The notes under the pieces: model-generated
The model's database searches: none
Seen by the model: the letters and a program-made list of their open reading frames with translations, nothing else
What the model was told of the DNA's origin: nothing
Made by a program: the position numbers and the translations under genes
DNA from: JBDIAG01 sp963835085
GTDB taxonomy: Bacteria; Actinomycetota; Actinomycetes; Actinomycetales; CAWJMD01
Assembly (NCBI GenBank): GCA_963835085.1
Contig: CAWIED010000002.1
Span: forward strand, 434,001 to 498,000
Length of the DNA stretch: 64,000 bases
Direction of reading: 5' to 3'
Shown here: one piece after another, positions 26,039-35,542 of the stretch
How positions within the stretch are numbered: the first letter of the stretch is position 1
Layout of the letters: each line of letters opens with the position of its first letter

Positions 26039-27723
26039 GGCGCGGTCTCCTTCACGTACCTGCCCGGCGCCGGCTCGATCGCCTTGTACTTGGTGGTGCC
26101 GGGCTTCTTGGGCGCGTCCTTCTTCTCCCCGGCAGTACGGGCCAGGAACTCGTACAGCTCGGGCCACCAGCTCCCCGGGACGCTCTCGGCCTGCGAGAAC
26201 CAGGCCTCGGGGTCTGCCGGGTACTTGTTGTTGTCGCGCACGATCCAGTAGTTGCGCTTCATCTTGGCAGGCGGGTTGATGACGCCGGCAATGTGCCCGC
26301 TGGCACCCAGCACGAACGTCTTCTCGCCCCCGAGCAACTGGGTGCTCTCGTAGGCCGTCTTCCAAGGCACGATGTGGTCGCGCTGCGAGGCGTAGAGGAA
26401 CGCCGGGATGTCGAGCTTGGCCAGATCAACGCCCACCCCGAGCTGCCGAGTCGCTCCGGGAACCCGAAGCTGGTTGCCCAGGTAGGTGTTTCGCACATAC
26501 CAGCAGAACATCGGGCCAGGCAGGTTGGTCTCGTCGCTGTTCCAGTAGAGCAGGTCGAACGGCGGGGGGGCCTGGCCCGACAGGTAACCCTTGACCACAT
26601 AGGGCCAGATCAAGTCGTTGGCGCGCAGAGCCGAGAACACCTGGGCCAGCTCGCGACCCTGTAGCAACCCGCCCTTGCCGATCTGAGCCTCCTTCTGTGC
26701 CACGCTCTGCTCATCGATCAGCACGCCGATCTCACCCGTGTCGGTGAAGTCGAGCATGGCGGTGAGCAGCGTGACGCTGGCCGCCTTCTGCTCGCCCTTG
26801 GTCGCGAGCACGGTGAGCGCGCTGGCCAGCAGGGTTCCGCCCACGCAGAAGCCCAGGGTGTTGGCCTTGTCGGCACCGGTGATGTCGAGCGCCACGTCGA
26901 GCGCGGTGATCACGCCGTCCGAGAGGTAGTCGTCCCACGTCTTGTTCCCGAGCTCGGGGCCGACATTGCGCCACGACACCAGGAAGACGGTGTGGCCCTC
27001 GGCCACCGCGTGCCCCACGAACGAGTTCTTGGGCTGTAGGTCGAGGATGTAGAACTTGTTGATGCAGGGCGGCACAACGAGGAAGGGCCTCTCGTAGACC
27101 TGCTCCGTGGTGGGCGTGTACTGAATGAGTTGCATCAACTCGTTCTCGAACACCACGGTGCCCGGCGTGGTGGCCACGTTCTCGCCCACGTCGAAGGCGC
27201 CCTCGTCCGTCATCGAGATGCGCCCCTTGGCCAGGTCTTCGGTGAAGAGCTTCAGGCCGTCGATCAGGCTCTTGCCGCCGGTCTCGAGCGCGAGCTGCTG
27301 TGCCTGCGGGTTCGTCATCAGGCTGTTGGACGGGCTCAGGGCGTCGGTGATCTGACGCATGGCGAAACTCCACTGGCCCTTGGCCTTGGCATCCAGCGGT
27401 GCGGCTTCGAGGGCCTTGTTGAGCGCGTCGACCTGGGCCAGATAGCTACGGGCCATCGCCGCGTAGCGGGGGTCCTTCGTCCACGCCTCACCGGCGAACC
27501 GGCTGTCTGGAATGGGCTCGCTTGCCTGCCCCATACCTAGCCACGACATGAACGGCGCCGTCATGGCAGTCCAGGAGTCTTGCTGCCATTTGGCGAGCTT
27601 GCTCACCGCCTCTGTCCACTCCGTGACGCCTGGCAGGGTCGCGAAGTCTGGTGCGTTGGACAGAACGCTCTGCTGCTGACCGACCAGGTCGGTGAACCAT
27701 TGTGTGGGATCTGTCTGCGTCAT
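26029..27723 (-). CDS. phaC: Class I polyhydroxyalkanoate synthase
   Basis: A 564-residue PHA synthase that polymerises (R)-3-hydroxyacyl-CoA on storage granules. The catalytic triad is visible: Cys293 in the lipase-like box GFCVGG, Asp449 in SQRDHIVPW and His477 in GASGHIAGVINPP. The N-terminal PhaC_N region (DPRYAAMARSYLAQVDALN, PLDAKAKGQWSFAMRQ) and the length fit class I enzymes. ATG 27723 (MTQTDPTQWF) is chosen over an upstream low-complexity extension. No phaA, phaB or phasin gene is adjacent. Storage-polymer use fits an environmental actinobacterium. Confidence 0.95.
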   Translation of the reverse strand: MTQTDPTQWFTDLVGQQQSVLSNAPDFATLPGVTEWTEAVSKLAKWQQDSWTAMTAPFMSWLGMGQASEPIPDSRFAGEAWTKDPRYAAMARSYLAQVDALNKALEAAPLDAKAKGQWSFAMRQITDALSPSNSLMTNPQAQQLALETGGKSLIDGLKLFTEDLAKGRISMTDEGAFDVGENVATTPGTVVFENELMQLIQYTPTTEQVYERPFLVVPPCINKFYILDLQPKNSFVGHAVAEGHTVFLVSWRNVGPELGNKTWDDYLSDGVITALDVALDITGADKANTLGFCVGGTLLASALTVLATKGEQKAASVTLLTAMLDFTDTGEIGVLIDEQSVAQKEAQIGKGGLLQGRELAQVFSALRANDLIWPYVVKGYLSGQAPPPFDLLYWNSDETNLPGPMFCWYVRNTYLGNQLRVPGATRQLGVGVDLAKLDIPAFLYASQRDHIVPWKTAYESTQLLGGEKTFVLGASGHIAGVINPPAKMKRNYWIVRDNNKYPADPEAWFSQAESVPGSWWPELYEFLARTAGEKKDAPKKPGTTKYKAIEPAPGRYVKETAPQP

Positions 27724-27963
27724 CGTCGCCTCCGTTGGCTCGACCACTTGCGAGCAGGGGTGCAGCCGGGCCGCGGCACCTCCTTTGCGGCTAAGGCTAG
27801 GGCAGCCGTGGCGGCCTGCCACTTCTGGGCTGGCGATCAACCGGCCAATGGAAACCGAACCGAGCGGAGCGGGTCACTCACTCGCCATCACCGCTTCAGC
27901 CGGACGGTTGAAGCTGGCAGCCCATGCTAAGGACTGTCCGGACGGCGGCCGATCACTGGCAAT

Positions 27964-29175
27964 GTGGCACGCAGACGGAGCACGGCAGCCGCGCGCGGTG
28001 CGGTCATACTCGCCACCCTCGCGTTGGCCGCGACCACGGTCTCGGCCGCTGGGGGCCCGGCCCTGGCGGCGCCGCCCGAGGCTCCCACCGCACAGTCCGC
28101 GACAGACTCAGCCGCCCCCACTCCGGACCAGGTGGCGGCCGACCAGGCAGCAGCCGTGGCCGCGCAGGCCACAGTGACCGGCGTACAGCAGGCGTTGGAC
28201 GCGGCCAGAACTACACTCGCGGCCGATCAGTCGCGTCTTGCCCAGGCGCAAGCTACTGAGGCGGCAGCACAGGCCGCTCAGACCAACGCGAGCGCGGTCG
28301 CGAGCGCGCAGCGCAGCTATGCAGCGCAGGCCCAAGCCAGGGTTGACAAGAACAAGGCCGACCTGGGCCGGTGGGCTGCGACGGCCTACATGCACGGCGG
28401 CACCGGGCTCAACGACGTGCTCGTGGTGCTCGGTACCGGCTCCACCGATGACCTTGCCGCCGGCCTGCACGTCGAGCGGGCAGTGGGCATGGGCTATGCC
28501 AGCACCCTCGCCGCGCTGCAGGCCGCGCAAGCAGCACAGGCGCAGGCCCTGGAGCAGGCCGCGTCCGCCGAGAAGGCCGCCCAGAACCAAGTGGCCGCTG
28601 CCGGTACCGCCCGCCATGCGGCGCAAGACGCCGTCACCGCCCAGACCGCGACAGTGAACAATTTGACGGCCCAACTCGCCCAGGCCAGTGCGACGGCCAC
28701 CGCAGCGCAGGCGACGGCTCAGGCTTCGGCCGCACAGCTCGCCGCAGCAGACGCCGCGGGCGTTGCCACTCGCGCGGCACAGGCGCGAGCCGCGGCCACC
28801 GACCCCTCCGTCGTATCGATCACGGGGTCACCCCAGGCCAGTCAGGTTCTCCGGGTGGCGGCCAGCCTCACGGGCATCGCCTACCGCTGGGGTGGCACGA
28901 CGCCTGCCGGCTTCGACTGCTCGGGCTACACCGGCTATGTGATGGCTCAGGTGGGCATCAGCCTTCCGCGGACGGCGGCGCAGCAGCAGGCGGCAGCCAC
29001 GCCGGTGCTCGTGCCGCAGCCGGGTGATCTGGTGTTCTTCGGCCAGCCCGCCACGCATGTGGGGATCTACGCGGGCAACGGCATGATGTACGACTCCCCG
29101 CACACCGGAGCATTCACCGGATTGCATGCCGTGTACAGCGGCGTCAGCGGCTACGGTCGTGTGCTGCCTGGCTGA
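27964..29175 (+). CDS. Secreted NlpC/P60 peptidoglycan hydrolase with coiled coil
   Basis: A 403-residue exported protein. An N-terminal signal sequence (AVILATLALAATTVSAA) is followed by a long Ala/Gln-rich coiled-coil region (residues 55-270), as in RipA-like endopeptidases. The C-terminal NlpC/P60 domain (295-403) has Cys319 in FDCSGY and His365 in ATHVGIY. It should cut peptide stems during cell separation, with the coiled coil acting as a regulatory or FtsX-interacting arm, as in relatives. It starts with GTG at 27964. Confidence 0.88.
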   Translation: MARRRSTAAARGAVILATLALAATTVSAAGGPALAAPPEAPTAQSATDSAAPTPDQVAADQAAAVAAQATVTGVQQALDAARTTLAADQSRLAQAQATEAAAQAAQTNASAVASAQRSYAAQAQARVDKNKADLGRWAATAYMHGGTGLNDVLVVLGTGSTDDLAAGLHVERAVGMGYASTLAALQAAQAAQAQALEQAASAEKAAQNQVAAAGTARHAAQDAVTAQTATVNNLTAQLAQASATATAAQATAQASAAQLAAADAAGVATRAAQARAAATDPSVVSITGSPQASQVLRVAASLTGIAYRWGGTTPAGFDCSGYTGYVMAQVGISLPRTAAQQQAAATPVLVPQPGDLVFFGQPATHVGIYAGNGMMYDSPHTGAFTGLHAVYSGVSGYGRVLPG

Positions 29176-29570
29176 CCGGCCCACATGAGTCGCACTGCTG
29201 ACTCCCACTGCTGAGTCACGGAACTGAGTCGCGCCACTAGTCGAGCATCAGCTCCGTGCAGGGTCGTTCCGTGGTGCCGATCGCGGCGCAGTCTCAACGC
29301 GGTTGGCACCAGAGGAGTCCGCCGCTGCCGGGTTGGCCCTCTTCTTTCGTGCCGTATGCGGCGTATTGAGTCTGTTTCAAAATCGGGTCTCGAAGTCGAA
29401 GTGCGGGAGGATTTCCTGTCCGCCGGTTTTCGGACACCGACCCGGGTAGCTCGAGTCAGACGAATCGGGCGTCGGGGCGGGGAAGGCTGGCACAACATGC
29501 GAAGGGCTTCCATCGCCACGGGAAATCTTCCGGTAGTGCAGGGAGGGCTGCCGATTTTGCAACAAGCTCT
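29176..29570. other. Gene-free stretch before the tandem repeats
   Basis: About 400 bp without a gene. It contains scattered copies of the short words (c/g)gcggttggcacca and cgtctggcac that recur in the tandem array to its right, so it may be an eroded part of that array. Confidence 0.45.
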
Positions 29571-29980
29571 ATTCCACGCGTCTGGCACCAGGCAAGCAGC
29601 CGTCCCGGCCTTGGTCGCGCTCGATGGTGCCGGACGCGGATTTCTTCACTCGGTTGGCACCACCCACACCCCGCCACGGCCTGATCTTCCCTCAGCGCTG
29701 CCAAACGCGGTCTATTCCACGCGTCTGGCACCAGACAACCAAGCCGTCCCGCCCGTGGCCGTGCTCAATGGTGCCGGACGCGGATTCTTCACTCGGTTGG
29801 CACCACCCACACCCGGCCACGGCCTGATCGGCCCCCTCGGCACTGCCAAACGCGGTCTATTCCACGCGTCTGGCACCCGCTGGCAGGTTGTCCCGCCCGT
29901 GGCCTCGCTCGACGGTGCCGGACGCGGACTTCTTCACGCGGTTGGCACCACCACACCCCACCGCCCCTTGACCGGCCCGC
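29571..29980 (+). repeat. Three tandem ~144-bp repeats
   Basis: Units begin with ATTCCACGCGTCTGGCACC at 29571, 29714 and 29859 (spacing 143 and 145 bp). Each contains GGTGCCGGACGCGGA, then CGGTTGGCACCAC. The first two units also share a closing GCCACGGCCTGATC and CCAAACGCGGTCTATTCC. The spacing is not a multiple of three, so the array is unlikely to code. Its function is unknown. Confidence 0.85.
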
Positions 29981-29999
29981 CAAGTCAACCCCGGTCGAT

Positions 30000-30088
30000 G
30001 TCCGGAATCCGGCACCAGTGCCAGCCTATGAAGACCAGCTGAGCACGCAACCCCAACCCCCGGCACCCAAGCGAGCCGGATTCCGGAC
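30000..30088. repeat. 89-bp dispersed element with 14-bp inverted ends, copy 1
   Basis: The element opens with GTCCGGAATCCGGC and closes with GCCGGATTCCGGAC, a perfect inverted repeat. The interior (CTGAGCAC, GGCACCCAAGCGA) is shared with copies at 40367 and 63847. A second conserved block 241 bp to the right (30241-30306: TCACGTTCTTCGCCCA, GGTGACA, GCGAACAACGTCACA) recurs beyond copy 2. See findings. Confidence 0.9.
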
Positions 30089-30512
30089 ATCCCGGCACCA
30101 GGGCAGCGACCGACCACCCGGCATTCCGCCCGCACCGCCAGGACACATCGGGCACGGCCAACCTTCCCAGGGCAGGCCCAGGCCGGTCAGACCCCGACCT
30201 GATCGCGAACCGCCCAACCATCACCCCGGCACGATCCCGCGTCCACCTGTCACGTTCTTCGCCCACCCGTCACCAACCTGGTGACACCCCCGCGAACAAC
30301 GTCACACCTCGACAACCCAAAGCGGGCCAACCCTGCCACCCCGGATCAACACACAGCACAGACACCCGACCCCAGGAATAGATCAGCTAGGGCCCCCATG
30401 GTCCAGCCGACTCGTCCATGGAGCGCCCGGTTCCGCAATCCTTGACCGGGACGTATCAGTTCGTCCGCCCGATCCCCCTATAGCGGGGCAAGGGCGAAGG
30501 AGGCGGGGCCAG

Positions 30513-33344
30513 ATGAATCAGGCTGCTGACAGCGAGGACGACGACCGGCGCAAGCTGCTGTGGCTGTTCGCCCACGGCCACCATGACGATCCGAGCCGTT
30601 TTCAGCCGGATCTGGCTGGGGTGCAACAGTTTCCGCCGGAAGGCTGGCTGTGGTCAGGGGACAACCCGCATCCGTCCACCGCCTTCGGTCTGCGCGATGA
30701 AGGGGCCTACTCCCACGTCTCCAGGCACCCACTGCTGCTGCATCGGTCTCCGGAGAAGGCGCTTACAGCCGACACGCCGGGTTCGATGGATCGGTCGGAA
30801 GCTACTGGGACCGAAACGCCGGCTCCCGAGCAGGTAGAGGAGTACTTACGGCACAGCGTCGACGTGACCATGAAGGGCGGCACCACGAGCGGCGTGGTCT
30901 ATCCGCTCGCGCTCTGTGAGATCGCGCGTCGGGCCGTGCTGCGCAATGTGGGAGGCGCCTCGGCCGGCGCCATCGCCGCAGCCGCTGCCGCCGCGGCCGA
31001 GGTGGGACGCGCCGCCCGGATCACCGAGTCCAAGGGACAGGTTCCGGTCAACAAGCCTGCCCGGGAGGGGCATCGAGTGCGGGCGGGCTTCGTGGGCCTG
31101 GCCGATGTGGCAGCCTGGCTCTGCGAGGCTGACCGCGCCGATTCGGCACCGCAGGCCTACCGCCTGGGACAATTGTTCGGACCCACTGCTGCGGCGCGGC
31201 GGATGTTCCGGGTAGCTGTGGCGATGATGCGCCAGAAGTACTCTCGCGTTCCGATCCTGCTGTTAGGCACCTTGGGACGCTGGACCGGGCTGGCCACGTT
31301 CGTCCTTCTGCTGCTCGACCCGGCACTGCTGGCGCGGACCTATTCCTCTGGGGGCACGGTTCCAGGTGGTCAGCCGGGAGCCCGGCCGACTCACGGCTGG
31401 CTACCGGAGTGGCTGGCCGGCTATCTCGTCTCCGTGGCGTGGTTGCTCTGCATCACCCTCGTCATCGTCTCCGTGGTCGTTCTGCTCACCCAGGTGCTCG
31501 GCTGGTTCCGCCACCGGGTGAGCGTGCCGCCCGAGCTGGCCGAGCCGGTGTTGACCACTGATAAGCCTCGTCCACCCGTGCCTGTTCTCGCCGCTGTGAC
31601 CCTTGTTCTCGGGCTCGCGCTGGGAGCCGTGCTAGTGGCCACTTCGAACCGGGTGGACCCCTGGCGCGCGATGGCGCTCTGGTTCGCGATGGTGGTGGGC
31701 ATCCTGGTGGCCCAGTTGTTGTCGCTGCTTTATCTGATCAACCGGGCGAGGGGGCAGCGTTTCGGGCTGATCGCGGGCTCCAGCGGACCCGTTACCGGAG
31801 ACGCCCAATTGCGGCAGGCCCGGCGATTGCTCGACGTGTTCGCCGGGTTGCCGCGGGAATCGGGGGTGCCCAACCTGCTGGATTGGCTCTCAGACGTCTT
31901 CTCCGACCTGGCGGGGCTCCCCGACGGTGAGGTGCTCCGGTTCGGACACCTGTGGCAGGGCCGGGACTTCAGCGTGAACAAGGACCAGACGCTGCTGGTG
32001 CATGCGAGCCGGAATTCGACGGCTCGACTCGTCAACCTCGAGCTCATGACGAGCGAGCTTGTGCACGGTGTTCCCATGCGCTTTCCGTTGCCGGTCGACG
32101 CTGTGCGCGACGCGAACGACCGGCCGACCATGTTCGTGCGACGCAGTGACCTCGAAGGCAAGGCCGGCCAGATCCTGCCCCCGGCGGTGGTGGACGCTGT
32201 CTGTGCGGGCCGACCCGTGGTGGGCTTCGACACCGGCACGGGCACCGCCATCGACGACCTGTATCCGTTGCCGCTGCCCTGGGACCTCCCGATCGCCTTC
32301 GCAGTGCGGATGAGCATGAGCTTTCCCGTTCTCTTCCAGGTGATCCGGCTCTACCGGGTGCGGGGCAGCGAAGAGGTCCGGAACAACTTCGGGGTGCGGC
32401 TGGGCCGGGACGGCCAACTCCTGCACTATCCAGCCGAGAATCAGACGCCTCGCCAGACTGAGAATCCCGCGGCGCAGAAGATCGAGATTCAGAATCTTGA
32501 GACTCAGAATCTTGAAACTCGAATTCTTGAAACTCAGAATCTGGCCGGGGCCGAGCCGGCATCGACGAACGTCGGCTGGGTCGAGGAGCTGTGGATCGGT
32601 GACGGCGGCATCACGTCGAACTTTCCGATCCACTTCTTCGACCGGTTGTTGCCACGTTGGCCCACCCTTGGTATCAACCTCGGCGACTTTCCGCGCGGAG
32701 CGGCTCAGCAATCCGTGTGGCTGCCGACCGACGCGGCCCCGGTCGAGACGTCGGCCCGCGCGATCGGCCGATCGCTGATCGGATACCTGGGTGGAGTGCT
32801 CAATACCGGACTCGGGTGGCGAGACACCGTGCAGACCACCATGCCGGCCTTCCGCGGCCGGATCGCCACCGTGCGGGTGGGGCCAGGGGAAGGCGGCAAC
32901 AACCTCTTCATGAACCGCGATCAGGTGGCCGGCCTTGCCCTGCGGGGCGCCACCGCGGGGGTGCGGTTGTCACGCAGGTTCGCCGACGACGGCCAGTGGC
33001 ATCGGCACCAGTGGTTGCGGCTACGGGTGGCGATGGGCAACTTCCACGCTCTCAACCAGGAGACCCGCTCGTCGCTGGGCGCCAGTCTGTACCAACGAGC
33101 CGTCGACGAGGGGGCCGCCGTGGTGACCGGCGTACAGCACGAGTTGCGCGACTCTTGCGATCCCGCGCCCCCATTCGATCAGGGTCCGGGCGGTGAGCGG
33201 CCCATGCCCTGGTATGAGCCCATCGACCACTTCTGGCAGGCCATGGATTCCGTGCTCGCAGCACAGGCGCACGCTCCGGGCAGAGGACTCACCAAAGGCG
33301 CGCCACAGCCGGCCCCCGAGCTCCGGCAGGTGCCGCGAACCTGA
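30513..33344 (+). CDS. Membrane-embedded patatin-like phospholipase
   Basis: A 943-residue protein with a split patatin domain. The oxyanion loop KGGTTSGVVYP (121-131) and the nucleophile elbow GASAG (148-152) are near the N-terminus, while the catalytic aspartate DGG is near residue 696. About 550 residues lie between them, including four membrane helices (ILLLGTLGRWTGLATFVLLLL, LVSVAWLLCITLVIVSVVVLL, LAAVTLVLGLALGAVLVA, FAMVVGILVAQLLSLLYLI). It should hydrolyse acyl chains of membrane lipids from a membrane site. A 15-bp tandem repeat at 32490-32543 encodes QNLETQNLETRILETQN. A GGAGG ribosome site precedes ATG 30513. Confidence 0.85.
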   Translation: MNQAADSEDDDRRKLLWLFAHGHHDDPSRFQPDLAGVQQFPPEGWLWSGDNPHPSTAFGLRDEGAYSHVSRHPLLLHRSPEKALTADTPGSMDRSEATGTETPAPEQVEEYLRHSVDVTMKGGTTSGVVYPLALCEIARRAVLRNVGGASAGAIAAAAAAAAEVGRAARITESKGQVPVNKPAREGHRVRAGFVGLADVAAWLCEADRADSAPQAYRLGQLFGPTAAARRMFRVAVAMMRQKYSRVPILLLGTLGRWTGLATFVLLLLDPALLARTYSSGGTVPGGQPGARPTHGWLPEWLAGYLVSVAWLLCITLVIVSVVVLLTQVLGWFRHRVSVPPELAEPVLTTDKPRPPVPVLAAVTLVLGLALGAVLVATSNRVDPWRAMALWFAMVVGILVAQLLSLLYLINRARGQRFGLIAGSSGPVTGDAQLRQARRLLDVFAGLPRESGVPNLLDWLSDVFSDLAGLPDGEVLRFGHLWQGRDFSVNKDQTLLVHASRNSTARLVNLELMTSELVHGVPMRFPLPVDAVRDANDRPTMFVRRSDLEGKAGQILPPAVVDAVCAGRPVVGFDTGTGTAIDDLYPLPLPWDLPIAFAVRMSMSFPVLFQVIRLYRVRGSEEVRNNFGVRLGRDGQLLHYPAENQTPRQTENPAAQKIEIQNLETQNLETRILETQNLAGAEPASTNVGWVEELWIGDGGITSNFPIHFFDRLLPRWPTLGINLGDFPRGAAQQSVWLPTDAAPVETSARAIGRSLIGYLGGVLNTGLGWRDTVQTTMPAFRGRIATVRVGPGEGGNNLFMNRDQVAGLALRGATAGVRLSRRFADDGQWHRHQWLRLRVAMGNFHALNQETRSSLGASLYQRAVDEGAAVVTGVQHELRDSCDPAPPFDQGPGGERPMPWYEPIDHFWQAMDSVLAAQAHAPGRGLTKGAPQPAPELRQVPRT
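32490..32543 (+). repeat. 15-bp tandem repeat inside the patatin gene
   Basis: Three full units of CAGAATCTTGA(A/G)ACT and a partial fourth, at 32490, 32505, 32520 and 32535. They keep the frame and encode repeated QNLET-like pentapeptides in the surface loop before the catalytic aspartate. This is a likely slippage site that varies between strains. Confidence 0.85.
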
Positions 33345-33410
33345 CCGGACGTTCCCCCGAATGGCCCCTGGGCTGTGCGGGCGTTCGCGGGCCCACTAGG
33401 CTTGCCCACC

Positions 33411-34238
33411 GTGGGGCTTGGAGAGATCACCAGCCGGGACGCGGTGCTGGACGCTATTGACGAGTACGAAGATCTGGGCGCCGATGCGTTTCTCGAGCGT
33501 TACGGCTCAGGGCTTTCCACCTCGATGACCATCGAGTACGTGGGGCGTCGGTTCGCGGCGCTACCGGCCCTGAGCGTGGCCCACCGGGTGATGCACGGCA
33601 CCTTGCTGCCACCTTCGGAGCTGACCCACGAGGGCGACGCGCAACGCCAGCTCGAGACCCTCGGTTTCCGGGTCAGCGGAGCGAGCCCGGCAGCCGGGCG
33701 GCGCGCGTCGAGTTCCACCGCACGCAAGTCCACTCCCCGCCCACGAGGCGGGTCGTCCGCCGTCGCGACAGCACCGGCGGCCAAGGTGCGGGTACAGGGT
33801 CTCGACTGGCAGCTGCAACCCGGCGACCTTCGCACTCGCCAAGAGCTGGCCCAAGCCTTCGGCTGCTCCAAGCACACCACCATCGATACCTCGCGACGGG
33901 TGCGCAGCGTGCTTGCCTTCGCCGATCCAGGCACCCGGCCCGAACTGGTGGGCTGGACGCCGGAGCGCGACGCCTACCGGATCGTGGGCGAGGGGCGCCG
34001 TGGCGACCAGCAGTGGTCGAAGCCCAATCAGGCGCTCGCTCAACATGCCGAGCATGGCCTCACGGTGCGGCTCTTCGAAGAATGCGACGAACCGTGGCGG
34101 CCGGGTGGCAAGCGCTTCGCCTACGTGGGGGCCTTCGCGCTCGATCCGGAGCAGCCCTGGGTGAGCGATACGGCCCCTGATGCCGAGGGTCGCGATCGGT
34201 CGGTGTTCGTCTTCAGGTTGCTGCCGGCGCCTGAATAG
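33411..34238 (+). CDS. ScoMcrA-like protein: N-terminal head plus SRA domain, no nuclease
   Basis: A 275-residue protein. The N-terminus (SRDAVLDAIDEYEDLGADAFL, ERYG, VAHRVMHG) matches the head domain of ScoMcrA-type enzymes. After a Ser/Arg/Pro-rich linker, residues 125-275 form an SRA-like fold (SRRVRSVLAFADPG, GWTPERDAYRIVGEGRRGDQ, NQALAQHAEHGLTVRLFEE, RDRSVFVFRLLP). In Streptomyces, ScoMcrA uses SRA and SBD domains to read methylated or phosphorothioated DNA and cuts with HNH. No HNH or SBD is present here. A TAGGCT box 8 bp before GTG 33411 suggests a leaderless transcript. It may be a modified-DNA reader or a remnant of a restriction enzyme. Confidence 0.75.
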   Translation: MGLGEITSRDAVLDAIDEYEDLGADAFLERYGSGLSTSMTIEYVGRRFAALPALSVAHRVMHGTLLPPSELTHEGDAQRQLETLGFRVSGASPAAGRRASSSTARKSTPRPRGGSSAVATAPAAKVRVQGLDWQLQPGDLRTRQELAQAFGCSKHTTIDTSRRVRSVLAFADPGTRPELVGWTPERDAYRIVGEGRRGDQQWSKPNQALAQHAEHGLTVRLFEECDEPWRPGGKRFAYVGAFALDPEQPWVSDTAPDAEGRDRSVFVFRLLPAPE

Positions 34239-34264
34239 ACCGGCAACGGACGGAGTCTTGCCGA

Positions 34265-35542
34265 ATGGTGACGTGGCGCGACGGACGGGCGCGGGCACAG
34301 CGCGCATCAGCTGCACTGCGGGGTCTTGCCGCCGCCGCATTGGCGGCGGTCGGCATCTCGGCACCGGCTGGGACGGCAACCGCTCTGCCCACCACGGTGG
34401 TCAAGGAAGCAACCTTCACCACCGGCATCGAGAACGGCTGGGCCTCGGTGGAGCGCTACCGAGACAAGAGCTCCGGGTTCACGTCGGAGGTCTATCCCGC
34501 TGACGGTCGCGGTGACCAGGTGGGGCAGACGGCCCGGTTCTTCGGGGCTGCGCGGCCGGCCTCGAGCACCTTCCTGCTCTACGTGTCACCCAAGCCCGCT
34601 GGCACTGCCAAGAGCCCGGTCTTGCTCGTGCACGGGGCCAACCAGACGGCCGACCAGGCGTGGGCCAATCCGAATGCGGGTGGCAACTTCGGGTGTGGTG
34701 TCGTGATCTGTCCCACCACCGGTCTCATGCAGCAGCTCGTGGCGGCGGGCCACCCCGTGTACGCGATCGGGTTTCCGCACCGCAACGGCGACGGCTATTA
34801 CTGGTCACAGCAGATCGGCGACGCCGTCGACGTCATCCGGGCCAAGACCGGCGTGGCCAAAGTCGACGTGGTGGGGTGGAGCAAGGGGGCCTTCAACGCG
34901 CGGATGTACGTCTCGTCCGTGCGCAAGTCGTGGGGCGCGCCCTACCGCGACAACATCTCCAAGCTGATCCTGCTGGGCAATCCCAGCCTCGGCTTCGACT
35001 GGGGCTACCGACATGGCATGAGCTTCGACCCCGGCATCTACGGCGAATGCGGCGGCTCCCTCAATGCTCCCGCTCCGCACACGAGTACCACCTGTTATGG
35101 ATTGCGCGTCGATCACCCGGAATTGAGCTACGAGGGCCCGGCTTTTCCGGGTTCGGGGCAGATGCTGGCTCGTTGGGACGCGGTGTATCCGCTGCCCACC
35201 TACGAGCAGGACTGGTATACGACCTACAACGGGGGCGACGGGTTCTTCTCCTCGGGTCGTGGCATTCAGTGGGTGATCGATCGTCAATCGCTGGTGCAGC
35301 AAATCGTCGACGCCGGTACTCCGTCGAGCCTGCCCGTGTACCTCGTATGTGGCACGGCACCCACCATGGCGGGTCTGCACAATGAACACACGGGGCCGTC
35401 GGACGGTGCGGTGTTTCTGGCGAGTTGCTCGTCGTCCAAGGGCATTTCGCGCCTGGCCGGCACGAGCATGCCTTTCCTCAACCATCTTCAGCTGGGCTGG
35501 TCGGCACCCTCGACCACGCAGATCATCAAATGGTTGGGTTGA
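34265..35542 (+). CDS. Secreted lipase/esterase, alpha/beta hydrolase
   Basis: A 425-residue exported hydrolase. A signal peptide (GLAAAALAAVGISAPAGTATA) ends near residue 40. VLLVHGANQT is the oxyanion region and VVGWSKGAFNARM carries the nucleophilic serine in a GWSKG elbow. A late segment (FLNHLQLG) supplies a candidate histidine. Paired cysteines suggest extracellular folding. The length and architecture resemble actinobacterial triacylglycerol lipases and PHA-depolymerase-like enzymes; the substrate is unknown. It starts 27 bp after the SRA gene and probably shares its transcript. Confidence 0.82.
   Translation: MVTWRDGRARAQRASAALRGLAAAALAAVGISAPAGTATALPTTVVKEATFTTGIENGWASVERYRDKSSGFTSEVYPADGRGDQVGQTARFFGAARPASSTFLLYVSPKPAGTAKSPVLLVHGANQTADQAWANPNAGGNFGCGVVICPTTGLMQQLVAAGHPVYAIGFPHRNGDGYYWSQQIGDAVDVIRAKTGVAKVDVVGWSKGAFNARMYVSSVRKSWGAPYRDNISKLILLGNPSLGFDWGYRHGMSFDPGIYGECGGSLNAPAPHTSTTCYGLRVDHPELSYEGPAFPGSGQMLARWDAVYPLPTYEQDWYTTYNGGDGFFSSGRGIQWVIDRQSLVQQIVDAGTPSSLPVYLVCGTAPTMAGLHNEHTGPSDGAVFLASCSSSKGISRLAGTSMPFLNHLQLGWSAPSTTQIIKWLG

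Noticed and set aside
29571..29980. Possible CRISPR or rRNA-like array
   Set aside because: Units are about 144 bp, conserved over most of their length, with no spacer pattern and no resemblance to rRNA.
29356..30042. A 228-codon frame across the ~144-bp repeats
   Set aside because: The repeat spacing is not a multiple of three, so the units are read in different frames; the protein shows no consistent repeat and no family.
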